This document shows positions 44,292 to 52,784 of a stretch of 64,000 nt of DNA, piece by piece. Source of the DNA: Phycisphaerae bacterium (GTDB lineage Bacteria; Planctomycetota; Phycisphaerae; Sedimentisphaerales; Anaerobacaceae). Location of the stretch: the NCBI GenBank assembly GCA_017993835.1, contig JAGOLX010000010.1, positions 62,001 to 126,000 on the forward strand, read 5' to 3'. Position 1 is the stretch's first letter; each line of letters starts with the position of its first letter. The position numbers were made by a program, and so were the translations under genes. A model generated the notes under the pieces. It did no database searches, was not told where the DNA came from, and saw only the letters and a program-made list of their open reading frames with translations.

Positions 44292-47225
44292 ATGTTGAAG
44301 AGATGCAGTGGTCTTGTCTCGCTTGTCCTGTTGCTCGCCCTGATTTCAGGCGCCGCCGCCTGGGGCGCGTTCAATCCGCTCACGGACCCCGCCATCGTCG
44401 GATGGTGGACGTGCGACGAGGGCGAGGGCAGCGCGGTCGCCGACTCGTCCCCCAACGGGAACGACGGGATTTTCGTCAACGGCAGCCCGGTCTGGACCAC
44501 GGGAATCCACGGCGGTGCGGTGGAGTTGAAGATCCCCACCCTGGTCGAGATCCCCGCGGTGAATATCACCATGACGGCCGCCACCATGGCCGGCTGGATC
44601 AAGCCCTACGGCGTTCAGCCCGAGTGGGCCTCCATCATGATGACCCGCGGCAGCGCCACGGGCCTCAACGTCCTGGCCAGCTACCAACTGGCCTACCACT
44701 GGGGCGACGCCCCGGACTCCTGGAACTTTCGCCCGCCGGGCGCCTACGTGGTCAATAACGAATGGACCTTCGCTGCGGTGACCGTAGCGTCCGACAAGGC
44801 GGTGTTCTACGTCAACGGTGTTGCGACGGCCACCAACACGGCCGCTCACGCCGCGGTCAACTGGAACGCGAATATCTACCTGGGTGGCGACGGGACCTCC
44901 GGCCAAGCCGCCCGCCGGATGACCGGCGCCCTGGACGACGTCTCGCTCTTCAGCCGGGCGCTGAACGCAGAGGAAGTCCAGGCCATCATGATGGGTCTTC
45001 AGGATCCTGCTATCGCGTCAGCTCCGTCGCCTGCCGACGGCGCGGCCGATCTGCCGCGCGACGTGTCTCTCGCCTGGGTTGCCGGCCAGGGGGCGGTCTC
45101 GCACAAGCTCTTCTTCGGCGCCTCGTACGACGAGGTCAGCGCCGCCGCGCAGCCGACCGCCAGTCCCACGGACACCCGTTTCGATCCCGAGGGGCTTCTC
45201 GAATTCGGCAAGACCTACTACTGGCGCGTCGATGAGACCACCGCGGACGGCACGACTTTCACCGGGAACGTCTGGTCCTTCACGGCCGAGCCGTATTCGT
45301 ACCCCGTCGCGGGCACTCGAATCGTCGCCACCGCGTCCAGCCAGTATTCTGGGGTCGCGGGACCGGAGAAGACCATTAACGGTTCCGGCATGGACGGCGA
45401 CGAGCACTCGGTGGTGTTCAACGACATGTGGGTTACCGCCAAAGCCGTCGCGGCGCCTCACTGGATCCAGTACGCGTTCGACAGGCCCTGCGCCCTGGAT
45501 CGGCTGCGCGTCTGGAATTCCAACCAGGCGAGCGAGTCCTTCGTCGGCATCGGAGCCAAGAACGTCACGGTCGAGTACTCCATGGACGCCAACGACTGGA
45601 CGGTCCTGGGCGACTTCGAGTTCGCTCAGGCCCCCGGCGAGGACGGCTACGTCTCCGACATATCGATCGCGTTCGGCGAGGCCGCGGCCAAGTACGTCAA
45701 GCTGACGATCCACGACAACTGGGGCGGCTTCTCGCCTCAAGGCAGCTTGAGCGAAGTGCGGTTCTACGAGGTGCCGCTGGCCGCCCGCGAGCCTTCGCCG
45801 ACCGTGGGAGCGACGGGCATTGCCCCGACGGCGAACCTGAGCTGGCGGGCTGGGCGCCACGCCGTGTCGCACCAGGTGTACGTGAGCCAGGACCAGCAGG
45901 CGGTTCTCGACGGGACGACGCCCGCGGTCGAGGCTTCCGAGCCGACCTGCGAGGTGACGGTCGATCTGGCCGCGACCTACTACTGGAAGGTCGTCGAGGT
46001 CAACGAGGCCGACAGCCCGGCCGTCTGGGAAAGCGTAGTCTGGAGCTTCACGACAGGCGACTCCATCGTGGTGGACGATTTCGAGAGCTACACCGACGAC
46101 GAGGGCAGCCGGATCTTTGAGTCCTGGGCCGATGGCTACGAGGATACCACCAACGGCTCGATCGTCGGCCACGACAGCTCGCCCTTTGCCGAGCAGACGA
46201 TCATCCACGGCGGCGCCCAGTCCATGCCGTTGGCCTACACGAACACCGCGTCGGAGCCGACCTCCAAGGCCACGTTGACTTTCGAGGACGAGCAGGACTG
46301 GACTGAGGCCGGCGTCCAGACGCTGAGCTTGTGCTTCTACGGCGTCGCAGGCAATGCGACGAACGTGTCCATGTGGGTCGAGCTGGCCGACAAGAACAAG
46401 AAGACCGCCAAGGTCGTGTTCGGCGCCGCGGGCGAGGACAAGACCGCCCTGGCCGATCCCGCCTGGACCGAGTGGAGCATCCCGCTGAGCAGCTTCGCGG
46501 GCGTGACGCTGACCCGCATCCAGTCAATCACGATCGGCCTGAGCGACGGAACCGGATCGGGCACGCTGTACTTCGACGACATCCGCCTGTATCCCGCCCG
46601 CGAGACGACGGTCGTGACCCCGACGCTGGTCGGGCACTGGACGCTGGACAACAACGTCCTGGACAGCTCGGGCAACGGCAACAACGGCACGCTCGCCGGG
46701 GGCCCGACGTACGCGGCCGCCGGTCGCATCGGGGCCGCCCTGACCCTGGACGGCATCGACGACTACGTCAACTGCGGCACCGGCGCCACGCTCGACATCA
46801 CGGACGCCGTCACCCTCTCGGCGTGGATCAAGCCCGAGGACGCGGCCTACAGCGAGCACAACCCGTTCGTCGCCAAGGGCGACACCAGCTACTCGCTCAA
46901 GCACAACACCGGGAACACCATCGAGTTCTTCATCTACGACGGCGCCTGGTATGCGGCCAACAGCGAGGTCCTGACGGTGGACTTCAACGGCACGTGGCAC
47001 CATGTCGCAGGCACCTATGACGGCGTCCAGTTGAAGCTCTACGTCGACGGCGCCCTGGTCGCCAGCAATCTGCACACAGGCGACATCGACTCGGTGACGT
47101 ACGCGGTCAACATCGGTCGCGACTCGCAGAACACGGACCGACTCTACGACGGGCAGATCGACGACGTGCGGATCTACCGCGGCGCCCTGCCCAAATCGGA
47201 GGTCCTCAAGCTGGCCAACCCGTAA
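44292..47225 (+). CDS. Secreted LamG / discoidin multidomain protein (paralogue)
   Basis: 977 aa. Signal peptide MLKRCSGLVSLVLLLALIS, first LamG domain (about 30-240, IVGWWTCDEGEG), an Ig-like module with YYWRVDETTADG (about 310), an F5/8C-like domain (about 345-495), a second Ig-like module with YYWKVVEVNE, a carbohydrate-binding-like region (about 600-765) and a C-terminal LamG (LVGHWTLDNNVLDSSGNG to DDVRIYRGALPKSE). Same order as the protein at 193-3207. AAGGAGAAG lies 6 nt upstream. Exported, probably glycan-binding. Confidence 0.85.
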   Translation: MLKRCSGLVSLVLLLALISGAAAWGAFNPLTDPAIVGWWTCDEGEGSAVADSSPNGNDGIFVNGSPVWTTGIHGGAVELKIPTLVEIPAVNITMTAATMAGWIKPYGVQPEWASIMMTRGSATGLNVLASYQLAYHWGDAPDSWNFRPPGAYVVNNEWTFAAVTVASDKAVFYVNGVATATNTAAHAAVNWNANIYLGGDGTSGQAARRMTGALDDVSLFSRALNAEEVQAIMMGLQDPAIASAPSPADGAADLPRDVSLAWVAGQGAVSHKLFFGASYDEVSAAAQPTASPTDTRFDPEGLLEFGKTYYWRVDETTADGTTFTGNVWSFTAEPYSYPVAGTRIVATASSQYSGVAGPEKTINGSGMDGDEHSVVFNDMWVTAKAVAAPHWIQYAFDRPCALDRLRVWNSNQASESFVGIGAKNVTVEYSMDANDWTVLGDFEFAQAPGEDGYVSDISIAFGEAAAKYVKLTIHDNWGGFSPQGSLSEVRFYEVPLAAREPSPTVGATGIAPTANLSWRAGRHAVSHQVYVSQDQQAVLDGTTPAVEASEPTCEVTVDLAATYYWKVVEVNEADSPAVWESVVWSFTTGDSIVVDDFESYTDDEGSRIFESWADGYEDTTNGSIVGHDSSPFAEQTIIHGGAQSMPLAYTNTASEPTSKATLTFEDEQDWTEAGVQTLSLCFYGVAGNATNVSMWVELADKNKKTAKVVFGAAGEDKTALADPAWTEWSIPLSSFAGVTLTRIQSITIGLSDGTGSGTLYFDDIRLYPARETTVVTPTLVGHWTLDNNVLDSSGNGNNGTLAGGPTYAAAGRIGAALTLDGIDDYVNCGTGATLDITDAVTLSAWIKPEDAAYSEHNPFVAKGDTSYSLKHNTGNTIEFFIYDGAWYAANSEVLTVDFNGTWHHVAGTYDGVQLKLYVDGALVASNLHTGDIDSVTYAVNIGRDSQNTDRLYDGQIDDVRIYRGALPKSEVLKLANP

Positions 47226-47229
47226 TCCG

Positions 47230-47284
47230 GTGGCACCCCCGCCCTCGGGGGTGATCGATTCCCAGCCGGGGGCGGCTGGGCCAC
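47230..47284 (+). repeat. REP-like double-hairpin core
   Basis: Core with CACCCCCGCCCTCGGGGGTG and CCCAGCCGGGGGCGGCTGGG, starting 5 nt after the LamG stop. Compare 10709-10767 and 18476-18530. Confidence 0.85.
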
Positions 47285-47304
47285 AGTCATCTCTGAGACC
47301 CCAA

Positions 47305-47339
47305 GGGCCGGGAGACATGCCTCCCGGCCCTTTCTTGTT
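47305..47339 (+). terminator. Intrinsic terminator after LamG gene
   Basis: GGGCCGGGAG (47305-47314) / CTCCCGGCCC (47321-47330) followed by TTTCTTGTT. Confidence 0.8.
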
Positions 47340-47367
47340 CGCTCCAGTGCGAAGCCCCGAGGCGGCG

Positions 47368-47508
47368 GAAACTCGAAATGCGAAGCACGAAACCCGAGAC
47401 AAATCCAAAGGACCAAAATCCAGAGGACCGAAACGCTGCCGCGCGTCGAAGCGTCCGTTTTGGATTTCGGATTTCGGTCATTTGTGCTCGTCTCGCATTT
47501 CGTGCTTC
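47368..47508 (-). repeat. Long dispersed palindrome, copy D
   Basis: Same orientation as copy C: GACCGAAACGCTGCCGCG centre, right arm GGATTTCGGATTTCGGTCAT, outer arms GCGAAGCACGAAA / TTTCGTGCTTCGC. Confidence 0.85.
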
Positions 47509-47562
47509 GCTGTCATTCCTGCACTGCAAAGGCGCAAGATCTTGTTTTCTTGGCAAGCATTT

Positions 47563-47936
47563 TCAGGCTACCAGCTTCGCGACATCCGCGTCACGCAGCC
47601 TCAGGGCCGCCGTCATGATCTGCTGTCCTTTGGGTGTAACGCGATAATAGCGGCAATCCGCAGAGCCTCGGCCTTTTTGTCCTCGTGGCTGCTGGCGATA
47701 AACTGGAACGGGCGACCCGCCTCCCGGGCCACCTGCCGACCTCGCTCGACCAATTGCTCCGACCACCCCAGGGCAACCTGCTTGAAATCCTCGTACCGAA
47801 CGCCCACACGGGCCAGAAACAGATCCATGCCCCCGGCGTAACAGATCGACCGCAGCGTGCCGCGAAAGCGAAGCCGGTCAAAACCCTCTCGAACCCCGAT
47901 GACATCCTGCTGGTGTCGCTGCATAAAGCCATCCAT
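47563..47936 (-). pseudogene. Internally deleted mobile-element-associated gene
   Basis: Starts MDGFMQRHQQDVIGVREGFD with AAGGAGC 7 nt upstream, then LRFRGTLRSICYAGGMDLFL, as in a widespread multicopy protein of about 450-500 aa. After about 105 codons the frame breaks near SHEDKKAEALRI. The characteristic family C-terminus (CRYYRVTPKGQQIMTAALRL then RDADVAKLVA and TGA at 47565-47563) follows in another frame. About 350 central residues are missing. Family recognition is from memory of the conserved ends; its biochemical role is not established. Confidence 0.7.
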
Positions 47937-48039
47937 GACGTTGCTCCTTGGAAACGGTACTGGACGATCGAATCTATACCGTACCCCAGAGAGCAACGTC
48001 TTTCATCTATATTGGGTTGCGGCCGTAGGCCGCTCCAAG

Positions 48040-48145
48040 AAAGCAGGAATCCAGGAACCCTGGGAGGCGGTGCAACCCAAAGAATGGATTCCCGCCCCCG
48101 AGCAGGTCGAGGGCAGGCTTTGCGCGGGAATGACAATCGAGGGGC
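48040..48145 (+). repeat. Dispersed repeat with GGGAATCCAG-type ends, copy 1
   Basis: About 100 bp from GGAATCCAGGAACCCTGGGA to GCAGGCTTTGCGCGGGAATG. A close copy in the same orientation lies at 51977-52086 and a short one at 37569-37600. The rest of 47937-48303 holds no gene that I can support. Confidence 0.75.
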
Positions 48146-48303
48146 TCCGTGAACCCCTACTGTACCCGCGCAGATACGGACGTGCATCCGGAGCGGGCGC
48201 CGTCCGGAGGTTCGTAGTGACGCCGTAGGGCGTTATCCTGCGACTCGCGACTCGTGGCCCGTGACCCGACGAGGCGCCCCTTCCGCGGGCGCTTGCAGGC
48301 ACA

Positions 48304-49350
48304 CTACGAGCTGCCCGGCCGGTCGTCGTCGGGTGTGCTCTCGGCCTGGATCTGGGTCAGTTGCAGGCCGAGACGGTCCAGGCGTTTCTGGCCGTCGTCG
48401 TATTTTCCGTAGGCGTTTCGCAGGTGCGTGCCGAGCGTGTCCCACGTGCTGAGGAACTCGGCGAACGAGCTGTTGAGCTTGCCCAGGTTGCGCCGGATCT
48501 CCGCCGCCTGCCGCTCGATCTGCAAGCCGTGCAGGCCCATCGCGACTGTCATCAGGTACGCGTACAGCAGGTTGGGCGAGACCGGGATCACCTTCTTGTC
48601 CATGCAGTGGTGCAGAAGGTCCACGGAGTCGCCTTCGCACTGGATCACCGTCTCGTAGTAGACGTTCTCGGCCGGCACGTACATCAGCGCGAAGTCGAGC
48701 GTGCCCTCCGCCGGGCGGATGTAGTCGGAGGCGATCTTGTCCACGTGGGCCGAGACATCCCGCAGGAACTGCCGCCGGAGCTTGGGCCTGTCGGCCTCGT
48801 CCGGGCACGCGACGATCCGCTCGAAGCTGGGCAAGGGGAACTTCGCGTCGATCCCGACCGCGAAGCCGGTCATCCGGACCAGGGCATCGACGATCCGACC
48901 GTCCTGGAACGCGTGCTGAAGCTCGAAGCTGTCTTGAGGCAGGACCTGAGCCAGCAGGTTTTCCAGTGACCACTCGCCGATCTGCCCGCGGAGCTTGGGA
49001 CTGGCGAGGATGTCCTGGAGTCGCTTGACGTCGATGCCGAGTCGGAGCATCTGTTTGTTCGTGCCCTGGAGCTCGCCGATCTGCGTGTTGAGCTGCTGGA
49101 GGACCTGCTGATTGGATTGCAGGCTCTGGGTCAGCGTGCTCTGCCCGGCCAGCAGGGAGCTGTGGAGCGTCTGCGAGGTCTTGTCCTGGGCTGCCTTGAG
49201 AGCTTCGAGCTGCTGCTGGAGCAGGGCGATCCCTCCGGCCTGACCGGCGACCTCCTGCCGGGCCGCGAGGCTCGATGAAATCAGCCACACCAGCAGCGCC
49301 AGCACAGCCAGCGTCAAAACCACAACCACCGCGATCAAACCCTGCAACAT
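48304..49350 (-). CDS. rmuC: RmuC-family DNA recombination protein
   Basis: 348 aa. N-terminal membrane helix (GLIAVVVVLTLAVLALLVWL), a Gln-rich coiled coil (about 35-115), then the RmuC nuclease-like domain: SPKLRGQIGEWSLENLLAQV, DALVRMTGFAVGIDAKFPL, DFALMYVPAENVYYETV and SPNLLYAYLMTVAMGLHGLQ. In E. coli RmuC limits inversions at short inverted repeats, notable here because the window is full of palindromes. GGGGA lies upstream of the ATG. Confidence 0.92.
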   Translation of the reverse strand: MLQGLIAVVVVLTLAVLALLVWLISSSLAARQEVAGQAGGIALLQQQLEALKAAQDKTSQTLHSSLLAGQSTLTQSLQSNQQVLQQLNTQIGELQGTNKQMLRLGIDVKRLQDILASPKLRGQIGEWSLENLLAQVLPQDSFELQHAFQDGRIVDALVRMTGFAVGIDAKFPLPSFERIVACPDEADRPKLRRQFLRDVSAHVDKIASDYIRPAEGTLDFALMYVPAENVYYETVIQCEGDSVDLLHHCMDKKVIPVSPNLLYAYLMTVAMGLHGLQIERQAAEIRRNLGKLNSSFAEFLSTWDTLGTHLRNAYGKYDDGQKRLDRLGLQLTQIQAESTPDDDRPGSS

Positions 49351-49631
49351 CGGAGAATCCCCACAGTCATGAAGACAACCAATAGAAGGATTGTAGGGTC
49401 TGTTGCGGCGTTCGTCAAAGGCGTCCGGCGGGACTACCCATCGCAAGGCGAGGGGCGTGACCCACAGTGGCCCGACGGCAGACTGCGAACACGGCCTCGA
49501 CGCGGCGTCTCGCGGATTGGCGATCGAACCATTGAGGCCAACGGATCGTATTGATATAAACAGGCCGCTCAAGGTGCATCCACACCGTAATGGCGGTCTA
49601 GCGATGTGAGAGGATTCTGCCACAATTAGGG

Positions 49632-49659
49632 TTGACAGATCCAAATCGGTCGGTATAGT
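49632..49659 (+). promoter_or_regulatory. Near-consensus sigma70 promoter
   Basis: TTGACA (49632-49637), 16-nt spacer, TATAGT (49654-49659). It is directed at the three-gene Cys/His family starting at 50427, with no recognised gene in between. Confidence 0.7.
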
Positions 49660-50426
49660 AGAGGAGTGTGGGTTGAGACGTGAACAAATGAGAGCCCACG
49701 CCAGCGAACCACAAGGCTTTTGTCGGGTGTGCCGGCAGGCCATTCACAATCACTTGTCTGAAATCGTTTGGTCTATTGTTGTCTGTCTGGATACTGTCAT
49801 TGGAGCACGGACATGGCCACCGCCAAGATCCATCTCATCTTGTCGACGCTGGGATCGCCGCACGGCGAGAATCCCTGCCGGAGCTTTCCGTGCGCGCTCC
49901 CCGGCCTGGCCCACGAGAGCAAGCATCCCCATCTCGCCAGGAGCGATGATCCACCGATAAGCGTTTCCCCGCCGACGGGTTCCGTGTCGGTCCCGCGTTC
50001 GTCTCCCACGTGCTGCTGATGCGACGGCTGTAGCGTCATTCCACGCGTATGGGGGACCATCCCTCCCCCACATCCCGGCAGTCTCGTCGTCGGAAGGATG
50101 CAGTGCGGGCTGTGAACGGGACTCCGACCTCGTCACACAATCACACAGTAGGAGTGCGCGAACATGACACAATCGAGAAGCGATCTATGCGCGACGGACC
50201 CTGACCGAATCGCAAACACTGTCAGAGTCAACGCCGGACGAAGAGGAGAGACCCGAATCGCAGGGCCGACATCGTGCCGGATGGGCGCGATTCCAGGTCC
50301 GCGGATACGAGAACCCGAATCAGGAACCAGACGCGGAGCGGTAGGCCCGTCCTGGAGTGGATCACGGCGAGGCGCGGCCGCTGCTTCGCGTCTGTGCCCG
50401 GACGCAAAGAGAAAGGAGATGAGTCA
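49660..50426 (+). other. Long leader or unannotated region
   Basis: About 765 nt downstream of the promoter without a supported gene. A frame from about 49673 begins with a Cys-x2-Cys segment (QGFCRVCRQAIHNH) but degenerates into low-quality sequence after about 50 codons. It may be a decayed gene, a small protein, or an untranslated regulatory leader. Confidence 0.35.
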
Positions 50427-51125
50427 ATGACCCACAAGAGAATACAGCAGATCATCACCGGAGCCATCACCGAAACGCCGATGGAGTCTTGGAAGTGCTA
50501 CCACGTGTGCTGGTGGGAAGGGGCGATCCAGTGCTGCCACGTCCACCACACAAAAGAGCATCACCCGTCGTTCTTCGCCGCCAATGGATCGGTATTCGCG
50601 GACGGACTGAACGAGTACCAGTGGAGACTCTTGACGAGCCGGGTGGAGGACTTCTGCCGCAGCCGCAGGATCTCGTTGACTCGCGGATGGCCGCGGCGCT
50701 GGCGGCAGACGACGCACTCGGGCAGGGAAGAACGTCAGATCACGGAGTTCGATTCTCTGCGTCTGAACACCCTGATTGCGGACATCAAGGCGCCCGGAGC
50801 GCCGGTGAGTCCCTTCCTGGACAGGCTTCAGCGGGTGCTGGAATCGGCCCGCACCGTGGCTCCCAGAGAGGTTGCGGCCAACGTCGTCACGATGAACTCG
50901 CAGGTGCGACTGAAGGATCCTAAGAGAAAAGACGAGATGACCTGTTCTCTCGTTTTCCCACTGGACGCCGTGAAAGGGGAGGACCTCGACAAGAGGAACG
51001 TCTCCGTCCTTTCTCCGATGGGTTTGTCGATGCTCGGGCGACGAGTCGGCGACACCATCGAAGGGCGCATCCAAGTCGACCAGATGCTGTATCAGCCGGA
51101 AGCCGCAGGGGATTTTCACCTGTGA
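50427..51125 (+). CDS. Cys/His-motif domain fused to Rnk/GreA-type module
   Basis: 232 aa, ATG with AGGAG 8-9 nt upstream. Residues 1-90 belong to a family shared with the next two genes: CYHVCWWEGAIQCCHVHHTK, EHHPSFFAANG, then LNEYQWRLLTSRV. Residues 102-232 match nucleoside-diphosphate-kinase regulator Rnk: ITEFDSLRLNTLI, VVTMNSQVRLKD, VSVLSPMGLSMLGRRVGDTI and LYQPEAAGDFHL, with the short N-terminal helices and the GreA/GreB C-terminal fold. Rnk-type proteins bind the RNA-polymerase secondary channel, so this may deliver the Cys/His domain to transcription complexes (inference). The N-terminal family is not recognised. Confidence 0.8.
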   Translation: MTHKRIQQIITGAITETPMESWKCYHVCWWEGAIQCCHVHHTKEHHPSFFAANGSVFADGLNEYQWRLLTSRVEDFCRSRRISLTRGWPRRWRQTTHSGREERQITEFDSLRLNTLIADIKAPGAPVSPFLDRLQRVLESARTVAPREVAANVVTMNSQVRLKDPKRKDEMTCSLVFPLDAVKGEDLDKRNVSVLSPMGLSMLGRRVGDTIEGRIQVDQMLYQPEAAGDFHL

Positions 51126-51208
51126 GCAGGTAGAACGTGCGATGGATCAACCTTGGCAAACCCTCGAACGGGCACGCGCATTGTGCGTGAGAGTCCAAAG
51201 GAGATGAC

Positions 51209-51532
51209 ATGATGGTGGAAAGACAGGTTCGAGACATGCTGATGAGCGCCATCGATGCCGCACAACCCGATCCACTCCGACACTACCATGTGTGTTACTG
51301 GCACGGTGAGATCCGGTGTCTTCCGTCTCGCCACACGACGAAGTCCCATCCGGTCTTCTTCACGATCGCGGGCCGGCTCCTGTCGCGTGGCCTCTCGCCG
51401 CGCCAGGTGTGGGTGCTGACGCATCGGGTCTTCCACATTTGCAAGATGACGGGCCTGTCGCTCGACGGCCTGTCCGGGAACAACGAGATGGTCGTCTCGA
51501 ACAGGCGTGAGCTTCAGGAGGAACTCGTATGA
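51209..51532 (+). CDS. Stand-alone Cys/His-motif protein (paralogue 2)
   Basis: 107 aa, ATGATG with AAAGGAG upstream. YHVCYWHGEIRCLPSRHTTK (26-45), SHPVFFTIAG and GLSPRQVWVLTHRVF align with the N-terminal domain of the gene before and the whole core of the gene after. The conserved pattern C-x7-C-x4-H-x4-H could bind a metal. No signal peptide. The stop overlaps the next start (ATGA), so translation is coupled. Confidence 0.75.
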   Translation: MMVERQVRDMLMSAIDAAQPDPLRHYHVCYWHGEIRCLPSRHTTKSHPVFFTIAGRLLSRGLSPRQVWVLTHRVFHICKMTGLSLDGLSGNNEMVVSNRRELQEELV

Positions 51533-51936
51533 GGATCGAAGGACAAATACGAAGCATCATAACAGGCGCCATCCGTGATGCGCAGGCCCATCCGGTCCGC
51601 GATTACCATGTGTGCTACTGGCAGGGCAGGATCCGATGTCTTGCCTCGCACCATACGACGAAGGCTCATCCGGTCTTCTTCACCGCACTGGGCCAGATCC
51701 TCGCGGCGGGCCTGTCGCCTCAGCAGTGGGAGGCGCTGACGCGTCGGATCCTCCATTTTCACAGGATGACGGGTCTGACGCTCAGCGGGCTGCCGTTCCC
51801 CCGTGTCGACGCGCGGGGGAACGAAGCCGACCGGCTGACCCATCAGTCCGGAGAATACGCCAGGAAGACGCGGACGCCCGGTGATTCGCCATGGTTCAGG
51901 GTCTGGGCCGTGTCAGGCTCGTGCCGGTCCTGGTAG
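51529..51936 (+). CDS. Stand-alone Cys/His-motif protein (paralogue 3)
   Basis: 135 aa. MRIEGQIRSIITGAIRDAQA at the start matches the IQQIITGAI of the fusion protein. The core YHVCYWQGRIRCLASHHTTK, AHPVFFTALG, GLSPQQWEALTRRILHFHRM is followed by TGLTLSGLP, as in paralogue 2 (TGLSLDGL). The last 45 residues are variable and may be non-conserved extension. Begins inside the stop of paralogue 2 (4-bp overlap). Function unknown. Confidence 0.75.
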   Translation: MRIEGQIRSIITGAIRDAQAHPVRDYHVCYWQGRIRCLASHHTTKAHPVFFTALGQILAAGLSPQQWEALTRRILHFHRMTGLTLSGLPFPRVDARGNEADRLTHQSGEYARKTRTPGDSPWFRVWAVSGSCRSW

Positions 51937-51976
51937 AACCCGCACCATAAATGGGGCCCCACTCCACCCCCGGGTT

Positions 51977-52086
51977 GTCATTCCCGCGAACGCGGGAATC
52001 CAGTTCCTGGGACGCGTTGCATACCACGGCTCGTGGATTCCTGCCCCCGATCGGGTCGAGGGCAGGCCTTAGCGCAGGAATGACAG
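51977..52086 (+). repeat. Dispersed repeat with GGGAATCCAG-type ends, copy 2
   Basis: Starts TCATTCCCGCGAACGCGGGA, continues ATCCAGTTCCTGGG and ends GGCCTTAGCGCAGGAATGAC. Same orientation as the copy at 48040-48145. Confidence 0.75.
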
Positions 52087-52112
52087 TGCCCAGCCCATGC
52101 CTCGTCGCCCCA

Positions 52113-52169
52113 CGCGATGCCTACGCGAAGCAGTTCAACTACGGCCTGGATGCCATCTGCGAAGACCAT
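52113..52169 (+). pseudogene. Fragment of the PIN partner gene
   Basis: Codons RDAYAKQFNYGLDAICED match RDAHAKQFNYDLDAICED of the small gene at 52781-52951, also at DNA level. No start, no following homologous tail. It lies upstream of the PIN gene, so it looks like a remnant of a second toxin-partner unit. Confidence 0.7.
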
Positions 52170-52238
52170 CGAAGAAGCCCAAATGAGGGCTGGCTCCGCT
52201 GTTCCGGGGTGCTGTTTCTCCGGACCCTGTCTACGGTA

Positions 52239-52266
52239 TTGGCACGCCCATCAGAATTGGTATAAT
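52239..52266 (+). promoter_or_regulatory. Sigma70 promoter of PIN operon
   Basis: TTGGCA (52239-52244), 16-nt spacer, TATAAT (52261-52266), about 38 nt before the PIN start codon. Confidence 0.75.
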
Positions 52267-52304
52267 CACAGGAGACCAAGGATCAGAGGCACAGTCGGAC
52301 AGTC

Positions 52305-52784
52305 ATGAAGCAGAAAGTATACATCGAAACCAGCGTCGTGAGCTACCTGTCGGGAAGGCTGTCTCGCGATGTCGTTGTCGTGGGCCGCCAGGAGATCACC
52401 CGCGAGATCTGGCCTCTCTTGACAGAGCGGTTTGATTGCTATGTCTCTGCCTTGGTGCGTGAAGAGGTCGAGCGTGGCGATCCCGAGGCGGCAGGCGGCC
52501 GACTCGCCGTTCTGGCAGACATGACGGCACTGACAATCTCGGACGAGGCTCGAGATTTGGCCAAGGCCATGATCCAGAACGGCCTGATGCCGTCGCAATT
52601 CGCCGAGGATGCGTTGCACATCGCCATCGCGGCCACGAACGGCATGGACTACGTCCTGACGTGGAACTTCCGCCACATAAATAACGTACAGACCAAAGTG
52701 AAAATAGAGACTCTCATCGAGGGCTGTGGGTACGAGCCACCCTTGGTGTGCTCGCCTGAGGAATTGTTCGGAGAATCGCCATGA
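52305..52784 (+). CDS. PIN-domain ribonuclease-type toxin (VapC-like)
   Basis: 159 aa. PIN fold acidic residues: Asp/Glu-type start VYIETSVVSYLSGR (here E in IETS in place of the usual D), EEVERGDPEAA, FAEDALHIAIAA (the conserved D) and WNFRHINN. The YIETSVVSYL variant is common in a PIN subgroup encoded before, not after, its partner. Such proteins cleave RNA when released from antitoxin. Strong promoter 38 nt upstream, ATGA overlap with the next gene. Confidence 0.85.
   Translation: MKQKVYIETSVVSYLSGRLSRDVVVVGRQEITREIWPLLTERFDCYVSALVREEVERGDPEAAGGRLAVLADMTALTISDEARDLAKAMIQNGLMPSQFAEDALHIAIAATNGMDYVLTWNFRHINNVQTKVKIETLIEGCGYEPPLVCSPEELFGESP

Noticed and set aside
49673-49960. Small zinc-finger protein with CRVCRQ motif
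   Set aside because: Only one CxxC pair, then sequence typical of non-coding high-GC frames; kept only as a possibility in the leader entry.
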